From: Maricaulis sp034659015
GTDB lineage: Bacteria > Pseudomonadota > Alphaproteobacteria > Caulobacterales > Maricaulaceae
Assembly: GCA_034659015.1 (NCBI GenBank)
Contig: JAYEGL010000013.1
Coordinates: 124,001 to 188,000 of the forward strand
Direction of reading: 5' to 3'
Length of the DNA stretch: 64,000 nt
Shown: one piece after another, positions 1-7,424 of the stretch
Layout: every line of letters starts with the position of its first letter
How positions within the stretch are numbered: the first letter of the stretch is position 1
Program-made: the position numbers and the translations under genes
The notes under the pieces: generated by a model
The model's input: only the letters and a program-made list of their open reading frames with translations
What the model was told of the DNA's origin: nothing
Databases searched by the model: none

Positions 1-1592
1 TACGCCACGCCCTGGATGAAATCGTCGACCCGGCGATAGAAAGCGGTCGGCCGCACATAGCCCCGGTCGCCACGCCAGTCGAAGCCGGCCTCCACGCTGT
101 CGGCGATCTCCGGCTCGAGATGCCGGTCGCCGACATAGGTATTGCCGTCGGCCAGCCCGCCGCTGGCCGGCGTCGGCAGCCAGGCATAGCGCTCGACATA
201 GGACGGCATGCGGGTCTTGCGGGCCAGGGTCAGGCGCCAGGTGAGCGGCCCGTCCGTATGGCGCCAGAAGCGTGCGACGGCATCGACCGTTGTCTCGTCA
301 TGAGCGTGATCGGCCGTGTTGAACAGGCCGGCCAGCATCTGCGCGCCGGCCGGCAGAGCCGGTCCGACGGCAGCGAGGCCGGCATCGTCCTCGTGCCGGT
401 CGATGCGCACGCCCAACTCGCTTTCCAGCGACAGGATCTCGCCTTCCCACTGGGCGTATACGCCGGTGCGGTCGATCGTGATGCCCGGCAGGGAGCCAAC
501 GAAGAAGGCGGGGTTGTTCGGATTCGAGATCAGCACATCGTGCTCGGCCTCTTCCCGGTCGATACCCAGTTCCAGATCGCCGCCCAGGGCGGGCACCCCG
601 ATCACGAATTCCGCCGACACGCTGCTGGCCGTGGCCAGCGTGAAGCGGTGCCGCATCGGGTCGGCATTGGGGCGCTGGGAGAAATTGTCCATGCCGTGGC
701 TGACATCGGTCCAGCCGACGGACGCATCGATGGCGATGTCGCCGGCCAGGCCTTCATAGGCCAGCCGCGCCATGTCGGTCTCGACATGATCGATATCCAT
801 CGCCAGCGCCGCATTCCCGGTCGGGCCGGTATCGAGGCGGCGCCAGCTGAGCGATACGGCATGGTCGCCGCTCGCCACACCGCCGCCGAGGCCGTAAACC
901 GTGCGTTCGTGATGGCTGTTGGGGATGTCACCGCCGGAGAAGGCGATATCCCCGCCTTCCTCGCGCGAGAACAGGAACTGGAAGCGGCGGCCTTCGCTCG
1001 CGCCGCCGGCCACACCGCCCACGGCATAGGATCCGTCGACGCTGCGGACCGAGGCCATCGTGTCGGCCTCGTAGACGATCTCGTGGCCGGTGGTGAAGTC
1101 CACCCCCTTGAGAACGACATTCATGCCGCCCCCCATGCCGGGTCCGTGACTGACCGCGGCCACGCCGCGATCGACCTCGATCCGCTCGACCAGCGGCATC
1201 GGGGCGTAGTGGAGCGGCGGGTCCATCAGATTGGGTCCGCCCGAGGTTATGGCGGCACCATCGATGGCCACCGGTGCGCGCGGCCCGAACAGGCCGCGAT
1301 ACTGGACCTGGCCGGACACGGAACCGTTGTCGACCAGGGCGGCACCCGGCAGGCGCGCGACGAGACCGGCCGCATCGGGACCGAGGACCGGCGCCTGCTC
1401 GGGCGACACGTGCTCCTCGATGGATACGTTGGTGCTGATACGATAGCCGGTCACGACGATCACGTCCTGAACGGCCGGGACAGCCGGTTCTTCCGGTCTT
1501 TGATTGACATGTTCGGACGCGCTGGCGGCACTTCCGAAAACCATCGCCGTGACCAGGGCGGCACTGGCGAGATATTGCGACTTGCGCGACAT
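1..1592 (-). CDS. TonB-dependent receptor, copper-receptor (OprC/NosA) type, 3' end missing
   Basis: The reading frame stays open to the left edge, so only about 530 N-terminal residues are visible. It starts at an ATG (complement of 1590-1592) followed by a Sec signal ending in ASASE. A TonB-box-like stretch (VIVVTGYR) comes next, then a plug domain with VQYRGLFGPRAPVAIDGA and NLMDPP, and later SHGMDNFSQRP. From memory, these resemble the OprC/NosA copper receptors (MFGSR, PNRMDAP, HVMDNYSLR), a family implicated in copper uptake for denitrification. It lies downstream of nirK and pseudoazurin, both copper proteins, on the same strand, which fits copper supply. A 12-bp hairpin separates it from pseudoazurin, so it may be only partly co-transcribed. 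Another metal or siderophore ligand cannot be excluded. Confidence 0.8.
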   Translation of the reverse strand, partial: MSRKSQYLASAALVTAMVFGSAASASEHVNQRPEEPAVPAVQDVIVVTGYRISTNVSIEEHVSPEQAPVLGPDAAGLVARLPGAALVDNGSVSGQVQYRGLFGPRAPVAIDGAAITSGGPNLMDPPLHYAPMPLVERIEVDRGVAAVSHGPGMGGGMNVVLKGVDFTTGHEIVYEADTMASVRSVDGSYAVGGVAGGASEGRRFQFLFSREEGGDIAFSGGDIPNSHHERTVYGLGGGVASGDHAVSLSWRRLDTGPTGNAALAMDIDHVETDMARLAYEGLAGDIAIDASVGWTDVSHGMDNFSQRPNADPMRHRFTLATASSVSAEFVIGVPALGGDLELGIDREEAEHDVLISNPNNPAFFVGSLPGITIDRTGVYAQWEGEILSLESELGVRIDRHEDDAGLAAVGPALPAGAQMLAGLFNTADHAHDETTVDAVARFWRHTDGPLTWRLTLARKTRMPSYVERYAWLPTPASGGLADGNTYVGDRHLEPEIADSVEAGFDWRGDRGYVRPTAFYRRVDDFIQGVA

Positions 1593-1632
1593 GGCGGAGA
1601 CTCCGCTCGGGAAACAAGGTCAGGAAAGGCGA

Positions 1633-1673
1633 GCGGGCGGCGGCGTCATGCGGTCAGGCTGGCCGCCGCCCGC
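1633..1673 (-). terminator. GC-rich hairpin after pseudoazurin
   Basis: A perfect 12-bp stem (GCGGGCGGCGGC paired with GCCGCCGCCCGC) with a 17-nt loop starts 7 bp beyond the pseudoazurin stop codon. On the minus strand it is followed by a moderately T-rich stretch. It probably terminates or attenuates nirK-paz transcription before the receptor gene. Confidence 0.55.
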
Positions 1674-1679
1674 CCTGGA

Positions 1680-2165
1680 TCAGTCGCCGAGGGGCTGTTC
1701 GACGCCTTGAGCTTGCTGCTCCATCTGGTCGAACAGGGCCTGCATGCGCTGGCGGGCCCGGCCCGGCTGGCGGACGGCTGCGGCCTCTTCCAGATTGACC
1801 GGAACGTCGTCGCCGACCTTGATCAGGGCGACCATGCCGAGCCCGTAGTGCGGCAGGCATTTCACGCCGTAGACACCGTCGGCCGTGAAGGTGATGCTGA
1901 CATCTTCGTTCATGCGGCCGCGGAAGGTTTCGCCGCCATCGGGCACCATGCCCGGGATCGTCTCGGCGTTGTGGGCCCGGTCCGTGGCGACAAAGGTCAC
2001 CGTGTCGCCGGCCTCGACTTCCAGGTAGGCCGGTTCGAACACCATGGTCTGGCCGTTGTCGCCACGGTTGAGCATGAGGACTTCGTGATCTTCCGCCAGA
2101 GCGGTACCGGCCGGCAGGGCGGCGGCAAAGATGGCGGCAGCGAGGGGGAGGAAAGCGCGTTTCAT
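1680..2165 (-). CDS. paz: pseudoazurin (periplasmic blue copper electron donor)
   Basis: This is a 161-residue cupredoxin with a signal peptide (MKRAFLPLAAAIFAAALPAGTALA). The type-1 copper ligands are visible: His65 in RAHNAET, then Cys103, His106 and Met111 in KCLPHYGLGM, with the spacing of pseudoazurins. Pseudoazurin passes electrons from the bc1 complex to copper nitrite reductase in the periplasm. The gene lies 90 bp downstream of nirK on the same strand and has no Fnr-type box of its own, so co-transcription from the nirK promoter is likely. The C-terminal tail of about 40 residues, rich in Gln and Arg, is longer than usual. Confidence 0.93.
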   Translation of the reverse strand: MKRAFLPLAAAIFAAALPAGTALAEDHEVLMLNRGDNGQTMVFEPAYLEVEAGDTVTFVATDRAHNAETIPGMVPDGGETFRGRMNEDVSITFTADGVYGVKCLPHYGLGMVALIKVGDDVPVNLEEAAAVRQPGRARQRMQALFDQMEQQAQGVEQPLGD

Positions 2166-2255
2166 TGGGTCAGGCCTTCTTGGCTTTGAAGAGGGAGAGA
2201 GATGAAGCGGGGCGGTATGGGGAGGGAGAGCCGCCCCGCTTCCTCGATGTCGGAC

Positions 2256-3305
2256 CTAGTGGCCCGCGTCTTCCGAGACGCCGCTCAGCGGCTCGAAAAT
2301 CTCGGGATTGTCGGGACCTTCGACATGGAGGATGCCGGCCAGGCCGCGCTCGACGCGCGACAGGGCGTGGTCCACCAGGATGTAGTCGCCGGGAACTTCC
2401 AGCTCGAAGTCGACGGCGACGGCCCCGCCCGGCGCGACCGTGACGGTCTGGACGTCACTGATCGTGTCCGAGGTGAAGGAACCGAACGGGTAGATCTCGT
2501 CGAAGATCTCGCCGATCACGTGGAAGGACGACGTCTTGTTGGGGCCGCCCACACCGAAGAAGATGCGGACGGTCTCGCCGACCTCGGCCTGCAGCGGGTT
2601 GTCCCGCAGGGCGCCGGCCGCGCCGTTGAAGACGTAGTATTCCGGATCCTCGTCCAGCAGCTTGTCGATGCTCTCGGTGAGATGGCCCGGCGTGCCGAAC
2701 TCTTCTTCCGTATAGATCTCGCCCTGCATGACGTAGAATTCGCGGTCGACCTCCGGCAGCCCGCCTTCCGGCTCGACGACGATCAGGCCGTACATGCCGT
2801 TGGCGATGTGGCTGGCCACCATCGGTGTGGCGCAGTGATAGACGTAGACGCCCGGGTTCAGCGCCTGGAAGACGAAGGAGCGGGTCTCGCCGGGGCCGGC
2901 CAGCGTGGCCGGGGCGCCGCCGCCGGGACCGGTCACCGCGTGGAAGTCCACATTGTGCGGCATCAGGCTGTCTTCCGCATTGGTCAGGCGAACCTCGACG
3001 GTATCGCCGACCCGCACGCGGATCATCGGTCCGGGAACCTGATGGTTGAAAGTCCAGTAGGTATAGGTCGTGCCGTCGGCCAGCTGGCCTTCCAGTTCGA
3101 CCGTCTCCAGCTCGACGAGGTGCCGCTGCGGCCCCTGGGCCGTGATCGGCGCGGGCACTTCCGCGGGATCGCGGACGATGTTCGCGGCCGGAGCCGCGTC
3201 GTCCTGGCCGTAGGCCAGCGGCTGGTAGATGAACGCTGCCGCAGCGGCCACCAATGCGGTCGCGGTGCCAGCGATAAGGACGTTCTTGAGGCTGCGGGTT
3301 TTCAT
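2256..3305 (-). CDS. nirK: copper-containing nitrite reductase NirK
   Basis: NirK reduces nitrite to NO in the periplasm. The 349-residue protein has two cupredoxin domains. Type-1 copper ligands are His117, Cys158, His166 and Met171; type-2 ligands are His122, His157 and His313. The catalytic Asp120 (HNVDFH) and His262 (SSFHVIG) are present. I chose the ATG at 3303-3305, giving MKTRSLKNVL and a signal or anchor segment, because a GGAG ribosome site precedes it; an in-frame upstream extension to 3404 would run through the promoter. An Fnr/Dnr-type box lies 66 bp upstream, centred about 41 bp before a plausible transcription start. The copper-dependent electron donor follows directly. Confidence 0.96.
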   Translation of the reverse strand: MKTRSLKNVLIAGTATALVAAAAAFIYQPLAYGQDDAAPAANIVRDPAEVPAPITAQGPQRHLVELETVELEGQLADGTTYTYWTFNHQVPGPMIRVRVGDTVEVRLTNAEDSLMPHNVDFHAVTGPGGGAPATLAGPGETRSFVFQALNPGVYVYHCATPMVASHIANGMYGLIVVEPEGGLPEVDREFYVMQGEIYTEEEFGTPGHLTESIDKLLDEDPEYYVFNGAAGALRDNPLQAEVGETVRIFFGVGGPNKTSSFHVIGEIFDEIYPFGSFTSDTISDVQTVTVAPGGAVAVDFELEVPGDYILVDHALSRVERGLAGILHVEGPDNPEIFEPLSGVSEDAGH

Positions 3306-3370
3306 GTCTTGCACTCCGTTTGAGCAGCGTTTTGATGATGATTGTTTAGGCGAGTGGCCCGGTCGGTGAC

Positions 3371-3384
3371 TTGCGCTTGAACAA
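3371..3384 (-). promoter_or_regulatory. Fnr/Dnr-type box before nirK
   Basis: TTGCGCTTGAACAA; read on the minus strand it is TTGTT-CAAG-CGCAA, with one perfect half-site. If the centre (3377.5) is at -41.5, transcription starts near 3336 and leaves a short leader containing the nirK ribosome site. An AT-rich segment at about 3343-3349 fits a -10 element. Confidence 0.65.
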
Positions 3385-3421
3385 AAGACGCAGGATTTCC
3401 GCACTCGGGCTGGGGGAAAGA

Positions 3422-3988
3422 TCAGGCGGCCAGTGCACCTTCGATCCGGTAGGTCCGCTTGCCCGTCGGCACGAGGCGTTTCTCGCGGGACCAGCGGGAA
3501 AACAGACGCGACACGGTCTCGATGGTCAGGCCGGTGTAGTCGGCGATCTCCTGACGCGTCATCGGCAGCTCTATGTCGCCGATCGGGGTCGTCAGGCGAT
3601 CGGACACAATGATCAGGAATTCGGCCAGCCGCTCTGCAGCCGACTTGTAGGCCAGCAGGTTGACGTGGCGCCGGTCGCGGTCGAGCCGGCCACGCATCTG
3701 CTGGAAGACGTATTCGGCCCAGTCCGGATCGGACAGGGCCACCTCGGCCGGCGCGCAGACGAGTTCTGCATCCGTGATGGCCTCGGCGTAGTGATCCAGC
3801 TCGCCATCGAACTGGAAGTGCAGCATCTCGCCTTCAGTGACGAAGTCGATGATCTGCCGGCGGCCGTCCTCGAAGAGGTTGAACACCATGACTACACCGC
3901 TGACGACCTTCACGAGGTCCCCGGCACGGTCGCCGGCGAAATAGACCGGGGTGTGACGGCTCAGTGTGTGGTGTGTTTCCTGGATCAT
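3422..3988 (-). CDS. Crp/Fnr-family regulator, FixK-like
   Basis: A 188-residue Crp/Fnr protein with an N-terminal cyclic-nucleotide-binding-type beta barrel and a C-terminal winged helix-turn-helix (LPMTRQEIADYTGLTIETVS, then RLFSRW). This resembles FixK/NnrR helices (QEIADYxGLTxETVSR). I see no N-terminal Fnr-like cysteine cluster, so it probably does not sense oxygen through an iron-sulphur cluster. The ATG at 3988 has a GGAG site 8 bp upstream; a longer TTG-started frame to 4039 has none. It sits downstream of fixLJ on the same strand, the usual target arrangement FixL to FixJ to FixK. It is one of two Crp/Fnr regulators in the island (the other is at 6651-7349). Confidence 0.85.
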   Translation of the reverse strand: MIQETHHTLSRHTPVYFAGDRAGDLVKVVSGVVMVFNLFEDGRRQIIDFVTEGEMLHFQFDGELDHYAEAITDAELVCAPAEVALSDPDWAEYVFQQMRGRLDRDRRHVNLLAYKSAAERLAEFLIIVSDRLTTPIGDIELPMTRQEIADYTGLTIETVSRLFSRWSREKRLVPTGKRTYRIEGALAA

Positions 3989-4090
3989 TTTCGGGCTCCG
4001 GCGTGGTGCGTTTGCGAGCCCTTGTTTGTCAGACACCAAGGCGCAAAAAAATTCGCAGGAACGCGTACGGGATTTCCCCTATGTCCGGCG

Positions 4091-4447
4091 TCACGGAGTT
4101 GCGTCCAGAAGCGCCACGAGCCGGGCGGCCTCGATCGGCATGCGCCAAACTTCCACCCCCTCCACCGGCCCCGTGCGGCGCATGAGCCGACCCGGCGCAT
4201 GCTCCGTGAGAACCAGCGTGCGCGGCGCCGACGTCAGGCCGTCGCGCCAGTCGAGCAGTATCGCGATATCGGCCCATTCCCTCAGATCGACCACGAGGGT
4301 GTCGCCCGGCCGGGGCGGTTCCGCTGCGATGAGCTGCGAAAGGGTCCGGAAGTGATAAAAGGCGTGGCTGCAGGCCTGAGCGACGGCTTCCACCGCGTCC
4401 CGGAGCGTGGCGTCGGATTCGACAAGTATGAGTGCGGGCCGGGTCAT
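4091..4447 (-). CDS. stand-alone receiver-like protein, partly degenerate
   Basis: A 118-residue protein with the outline of a response-regulator receiver: an acidic start (LILVESDATLRDAV), a central VVDLRE whose Asp could accept phosphate, and LVLTEH. At the end, VWRMPIE stands where the conserved Lys-Pro pair normally is, so the lysine appears replaced. There is no output domain. It lies between the fixK-like gene and fixJ on the same strand. It could be a phosphate sink or an antagonist of FixJ; this is inference from position and the missing lysine. Confidence 0.6.
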   Translation of the reverse strand: MTRPALILVESDATLRDAVEAVAQACSHAFYHFRTLSQLIAAEPPRPGDTLVVDLREWADIAILLDWRDGLTSAPRTLVLTEHAPGRLMRRTGPVEGVEVWRMPIEAARLVALLDATP

Positions 4448-4513
4448 GATCCGACCGGCAATACCCGCTTCCCGGCACCACCGCTTTGCGCGGAATCAAA
4501 CTCCGGGCCGCCG

Positions 4514-5089
4514 CTATCTTGAGATCAGTCGTACCAGCTCGGCAACATTGCGCACTCCGAGCTTGGAGAATACGCGCGCCCGATGAATCTCGACCGTGCG
4601 CGGACTTATATCCAGCTCCCGCGCCACTTCCTTGTTGGTCAATCCCCGATTGAGGGAATCCGCGATCTCGCGCTCCCGGCCGGTCAGGCCCTCGAGCGCA
4701 GCCGCGGATCCCGGCGCAGAATTGCCTTCCTCGAGGGCCCGGGCCATCGCTGCTTCGATGGCACTGGGCGTGAAGGGCTTCTCGACGAAGTCGAAGGCGC
4801 CGAGCCGAATGGCCTCCACGGCGGTCGCAATATCGCCGTGCGCGCTGATCATGATGACAGGAAAGGACACGGGGGCGAGACGCCGCAGCACGTCCAGGCC
4901 GGACAATTGGGGAAGCTTGAGGTCGAGAAACGCCACGTCCGGCTCTGCCGTCTTGACGTCTTCAATAAAGGACAGGCCGTGAGCGTGGAGTGACAGCGTC
5001 CGGCCGGGCCCGTCGAGAACGGCGGCCAGGCCATCGCGAACGGCGTCGTCATCGTCGGTGATCGCAATCGTGAGGTCGCGTTCGGGCAT
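4514..5089 (-). CDS. fixJ: two-component response regulator FixJ
   Basis: A 191-residue receiver plus LuxR-type helix-turn-helix protein. The acidic pocket (TDDDDAV), phospho-acceptor Asp56 in AFLDLKLP and Lys104 in VEKPF are present. The output domain is LTGREREIADSLNRGLTNKEVARELDI, then SPRTVEIHRARVFSKLG. I chose the ATG at 5087-5089 (MPERDLTIAITDDD); the longer frame to 5179 overlaps fixL and has no family support. It starts 5 bp after the fixL stop codon and so is co-transcribed with it. FixJ activates fixK-type genes under low oxygen. Confidence 0.92.
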   Translation of the reverse strand: MPERDLTIAITDDDDAVRDGLAAVLDGPGRTLSLHAHGLSFIEDVKTAEPDVAFLDLKLPQLSGLDVLRRLAPVSFPVIMISAHGDIATAVEAIRLGAFDFVEKPFTPSAIEAAMARALEEGNSAPGSAAALEGLTGREREIADSLNRGLTNKEVARELDISPRTVEIHRARVFSKLGVRNVAELVRLISR

Positions 5090-5093
5090 ACTG

Positions 5094-6200
5094 TCACTCC
5101 AGAGGCAGTTTGAGGCGGAAACAGGCCCCGCAGAGACCGGTCGGCCGCTCGCGCTCGACAAGATCGAGATGACCGCCATGCGATTCGGCGATGGTGCGGC
5201 AGATCGACAGACCGATACCCAGCCCGTCGGCCTTGCTCGTCACGAAAGGCGAGAAAAGATTGGGCCGCAGATCCTCGGCCACGCCCGGACCGTTATCGGC
5301 CACATCCACCGCCACCATGCCCGCTCCATCGGGCGCGGTGGCGACCCGGATCAGGCGTTCCTCCTGGCCCTGCGTGGCGTCGATGGCGTTCTTGATGAGA
5401 TTGACGAGAACCTGCCGGATCTGGGTCGGATCGGCATACACCGCAAACGTCCGGTCGACACCGGAGACATCGACCTGTGCCCGGCCGTCCGCATCGGCAA
5501 CGCTGCACAACTCGGCAGCGTCGACAACGACATCGGCCAGCCGGATCTCCCGGCGTTCGTCGTCGCCCGGCTCGACCATCTGGCGTATGCGGTGAACGAT
5601 TTCGCCGGCCCGCATGGCTTCATCCTGGGCCCGGGTGAACAGGCTGCGGGCCTTGTCGGGATCGCTGTCGAGGGCCCGCTCCGAAGCCGTCAGGAACAGG
5701 GAAATGGCCGTCAGCGGCTGATTGAGTTCATGCGCCAGCGCCGATCCCATTTCGGCAACGGCCCCGACGCGGCCCATATGGGTGAGCTGGGACTGCAGAT
5801 CGCGCAAGCGCCGTTCCGCTGCAACGCGCTCCGTGAGATCGCGTACGATGCCGACGAAAAGCTGTGCACCATCGGACTCGAACTCGCCGACAGACAGGTC
5901 CATCGGGAATTCGGTCCCGTCCTTGCGCAGACCTTCTACCTCCCGGCCGATGCCGATAATGCGCGGCTGCCCGGTTTCAAGATAGTTGGCGATAAAGCCG
6001 TCATGCCGCTCGGCATAGCGCGGCGGCATCAGCATCGAGACATTGCGCCCCACGACCTCGTCGGGCGCCCATCCGAAAATGCGTTCGCAGGCAGGGTTGT
6101 AGAGGCTGACGCAGCCGCTCCGGTCGATGCAGAGAATACCATCGACGGCCGTATTGATCAGCGCTTCGAGCTGGCCTTCTGCGTAGGTCTTTGTCGCCAC
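5094..6200 (-). CDS. fixL: oxygen-sensing haem-PAS histidine kinase FixL
   Basis: A soluble 368-residue kinase: PAS domain at about residues 8-125, dimerisation and phosphoacceptor domain with H-box His157 (ALAHELNQPLTAI), and an ATPase domain with NLIKNAIDA, DNGPGV and GLGIGLSI. His66 in AERHDGFIANY matches the proximal haem histidine of FixL (RHD...IIGIGREV-G-RRDGT). The region after it is also conserved (RIIGIGREVEGLRKDGTEFP). Haem-bound oxygen switches such kinases off. No membrane segments are visible. The start is a GTG at 6198-6200 with GGAAA upstream. I see no Fnr box before it. Confidence 0.93.
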   Translation of the reverse strand: MATKTYAEGQLEALINTAVDGILCIDRSGCVSLYNPACERIFGWAPDEVVGRNVSMLMPPRYAERHDGFIANYLETGQPRIIGIGREVEGLRKDGTEFPMDLSVGEFESDGAQLFVGIVRDLTERVAAERRLRDLQSQLTHMGRVGAVAEMGSALAHELNQPLTAISLFLTASERALDSDPDKARSLFTRAQDEAMRAGEIVHRIRQMVEPGDDERREIRLADVVVDAAELCSVADADGRAQVDVSGVDRTFAVYADPTQIRQVLVNLIKNAIDATQGQEERLIRVATAPDGAGMVAVDVADNGPGVAEDLRPNLFSPFVTSKADGLGIGLSICRTIAESHGGHLDLVERERPTGLCGACFRLKLPLE

Positions 6201-6351
6201 AATGCTTTCCGACCCTGTCGTGCGTACCCGTGTTTGTGCGTCCGGGTGCTTTCGTTCGGGGCGGAGAGTGGGCGATCGCTGCAGTCAATGCAAGCCATTC
6301 GCAGCGGCGAGGCCCGTATTTTCCCAATAAGTTCAGATAACTAATAGCATA

Positions 6352-6576
6352 TTAGGCCTGAACGGTCTTTTTTGCATCATCCGAAATCGCCGCGACCAGT
6401 TCGCTCGCAAGCGCCTCCGGGTCCAGACCGTATTCGTGCGCCGCCTCGCGCACGGTCATGAACGGGGCCATCACGCAGCCCGGGCAGGCCATGCGGTGAC
6501 GAATAAAGACCGGGACGGCGCCGGGCCATTGGGTCATCAGCTCGCCGACGACCATGCTTTCGATCCGATCGGTCAT
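6352..6576 (-). CDS. DUF1858 redox-disulfide domain protein
   Basis: A 74-residue protein made of a single DUF1858 domain, with the redox pair Cys31-Pro-Gly-Cys34 (RHRMACPGCVMAPF). The family is also called the hybrid-cluster-protein-associated redox disulfide domain and is found near nitrosative-stress and anaerobic genes; its biochemical role is not established. The ATG at 6576 has a strong AAGGAG site 7 bp upstream; the longer frame to 6654 would cross the promoter. A degenerate Fnr-type box lies 54 bp upstream. It is encoded just after the dnr-like gene on the same strand. Confidence 0.85.
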   Translation of the reverse strand: MTDRIESMVVGELMTQWPGAVPVFIRHRMACPGCVMAPFMTVREAAHEYGLDPEALASELVAAISDDAKKTVQA

Positions 6577-6629
6577 GACAATCTCCTTCCAGATACGGCG
6601 CCAGTATGGCCGTCCTGTCCGGAGGCGAT

Positions 6630-6643
6630 TTGTCACACCGCAA
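6630..6643 (-). promoter_or_regulatory. degenerate Fnr/Dnr-type box before the DUF1858 gene
   Basis: TTGTC-ACAC-CGCAA followed by ATCG. One half-site is perfect and the other is degenerate. It lies between the dnr-like gene and the DUF1858 gene and shares the CGCAAATCG tail seen at four other boxes. Confidence 0.5.
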
Positions 6644-6650
6644 ATCGGGC

Positions 6651-7349
6651 TCACGCCTGTTCGGCAATCTCCACCAGGCGGTGCGGGCGGCAGATCACGA
6701 GATGGCTCGACCGCCGGCCCTCGAGAATACCCTCGTCGATCCAGCCCGAGAGGGTACGGCTGACCGTGTGCAGCGTCGTGCCCGTCATTTCCGCCAGGTC
6801 CTGGCGCGACAGGGCGAAGGGGATCTCCACGCCGGTCTCGACCTTGCGGCCGGACTGGTTGGCAATCTTGAGGATGGTGGCCGCGATGCGCCGCTCGACC
6901 TGCTGCGTCGCGACCTGCTGCAGGCGTTCCTGCAATTCCTCGATCCGCCCGCCCATCATGTTCATGGCTTTCATCGCCAGGGGCGGGTGCGCCTGCATCA
7001 GCTCCATCATGCGTGCCTCGCTCCAGACCAGAAGGCGGGTCTCGTCGACAGCCAGAGGCGTGGCGGGATAGGGCACGTTGCGCCAGACCGCGACCGAGCC
7101 GACCAGATCGCCCGGTCCCATGAAGCGCAGCACGATATTCTTGCCGTCCGGCGTGGTCTGATCGAGCCGGAGACGGCCCCAGGCGACAATAAAGTGGTGC
7201 GTGGCGTCATCGCCCTGGCGGAACACGGCCTCGCCCTTGTCGATCACCCGGACCTGGGCGCCGTCGGCCGCCGCCGCGACGGTGTCGTCCGGCAGGCCGG
7301 CGAACAGCTTGGCACGTTCGACAACGGCAATCCTGGCACTTTTATCCAT
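6651..7349 (-). CDS. Crp/Fnr-family regulator, Dnr/NnrR-like
   Basis: A 232-residue Crp/Fnr regulator: N-terminal effector barrel (LFAGLPDDTV, GDLVGSVAVW), long dimerisation helix (MNMMGGRIEELQERLQQVAT) and C-terminal helix-turn-helix (LSRQDLAEMTGTTLHTVSRT). No Fnr-type cysteine cluster is visible. Dnr and NnrR relatives sense NO, probably through haem, and activate nir and nor genes. The ATG at 7347-7349 is the natural start; the frame runs on without a stop through the hemN complement, but that is a GC-rich shadow. It is divergent from hemN. The shared box is centred 34.5 bp before this ATG, too close for class-II activation, so it may repress or not affect dnr. Confidence 0.85.
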   Translation of the reverse strand: MDKSARIAVVERAKLFAGLPDDTVAAAADGAQVRVIDKGEAVFRQGDDATHHFIVAWGRLRLDQTTPDGKNIVLRFMGPGDLVGSVAVWRNVPYPATPLAVDETRLLVWSEARMMELMQAHPPLAMKAMNMMGGRIEELQERLQQVATQQVERRIAATILKIANQSGRKVETGVEIPFALSRQDLAEMTGTTLHTVSRTLSGWIDEGILEGRRSSHLVICRPHRLVEIAEQA

Positions 7350-7376
7350 GGTGCGGTCCCATCTCGTTCCGGCGGT

Positions 7377-7390
7377 TTGCGTTACCGCAA
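7377..7390 (+). promoter_or_regulatory. perfect Fnr/Dnr-type box between dnr and hemN
   Basis: TTGCG-TTAC-CGCAA, followed by ATCG. Its centre (7383.5) is exactly 41.5 bp from the A of the hemN ATG. A TATCC element at about 7412-7417 is in the -10 position for a start at that same base. Confidence 0.8.
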
Positions 7391-7424
7391 ATCGCGGCCG
7401 GCGCCAAACCGCTATCCAGCGCGC

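Noticed and set aside
120..2189. Long plus-strand open frame (689 codons) over the receptor and pseudoazurin genes
   Set aside because: It is antisense to a clear receptor and pseudoazurin, lacks family motifs, and is the expected shadow frame of GC-rich coding DNA.
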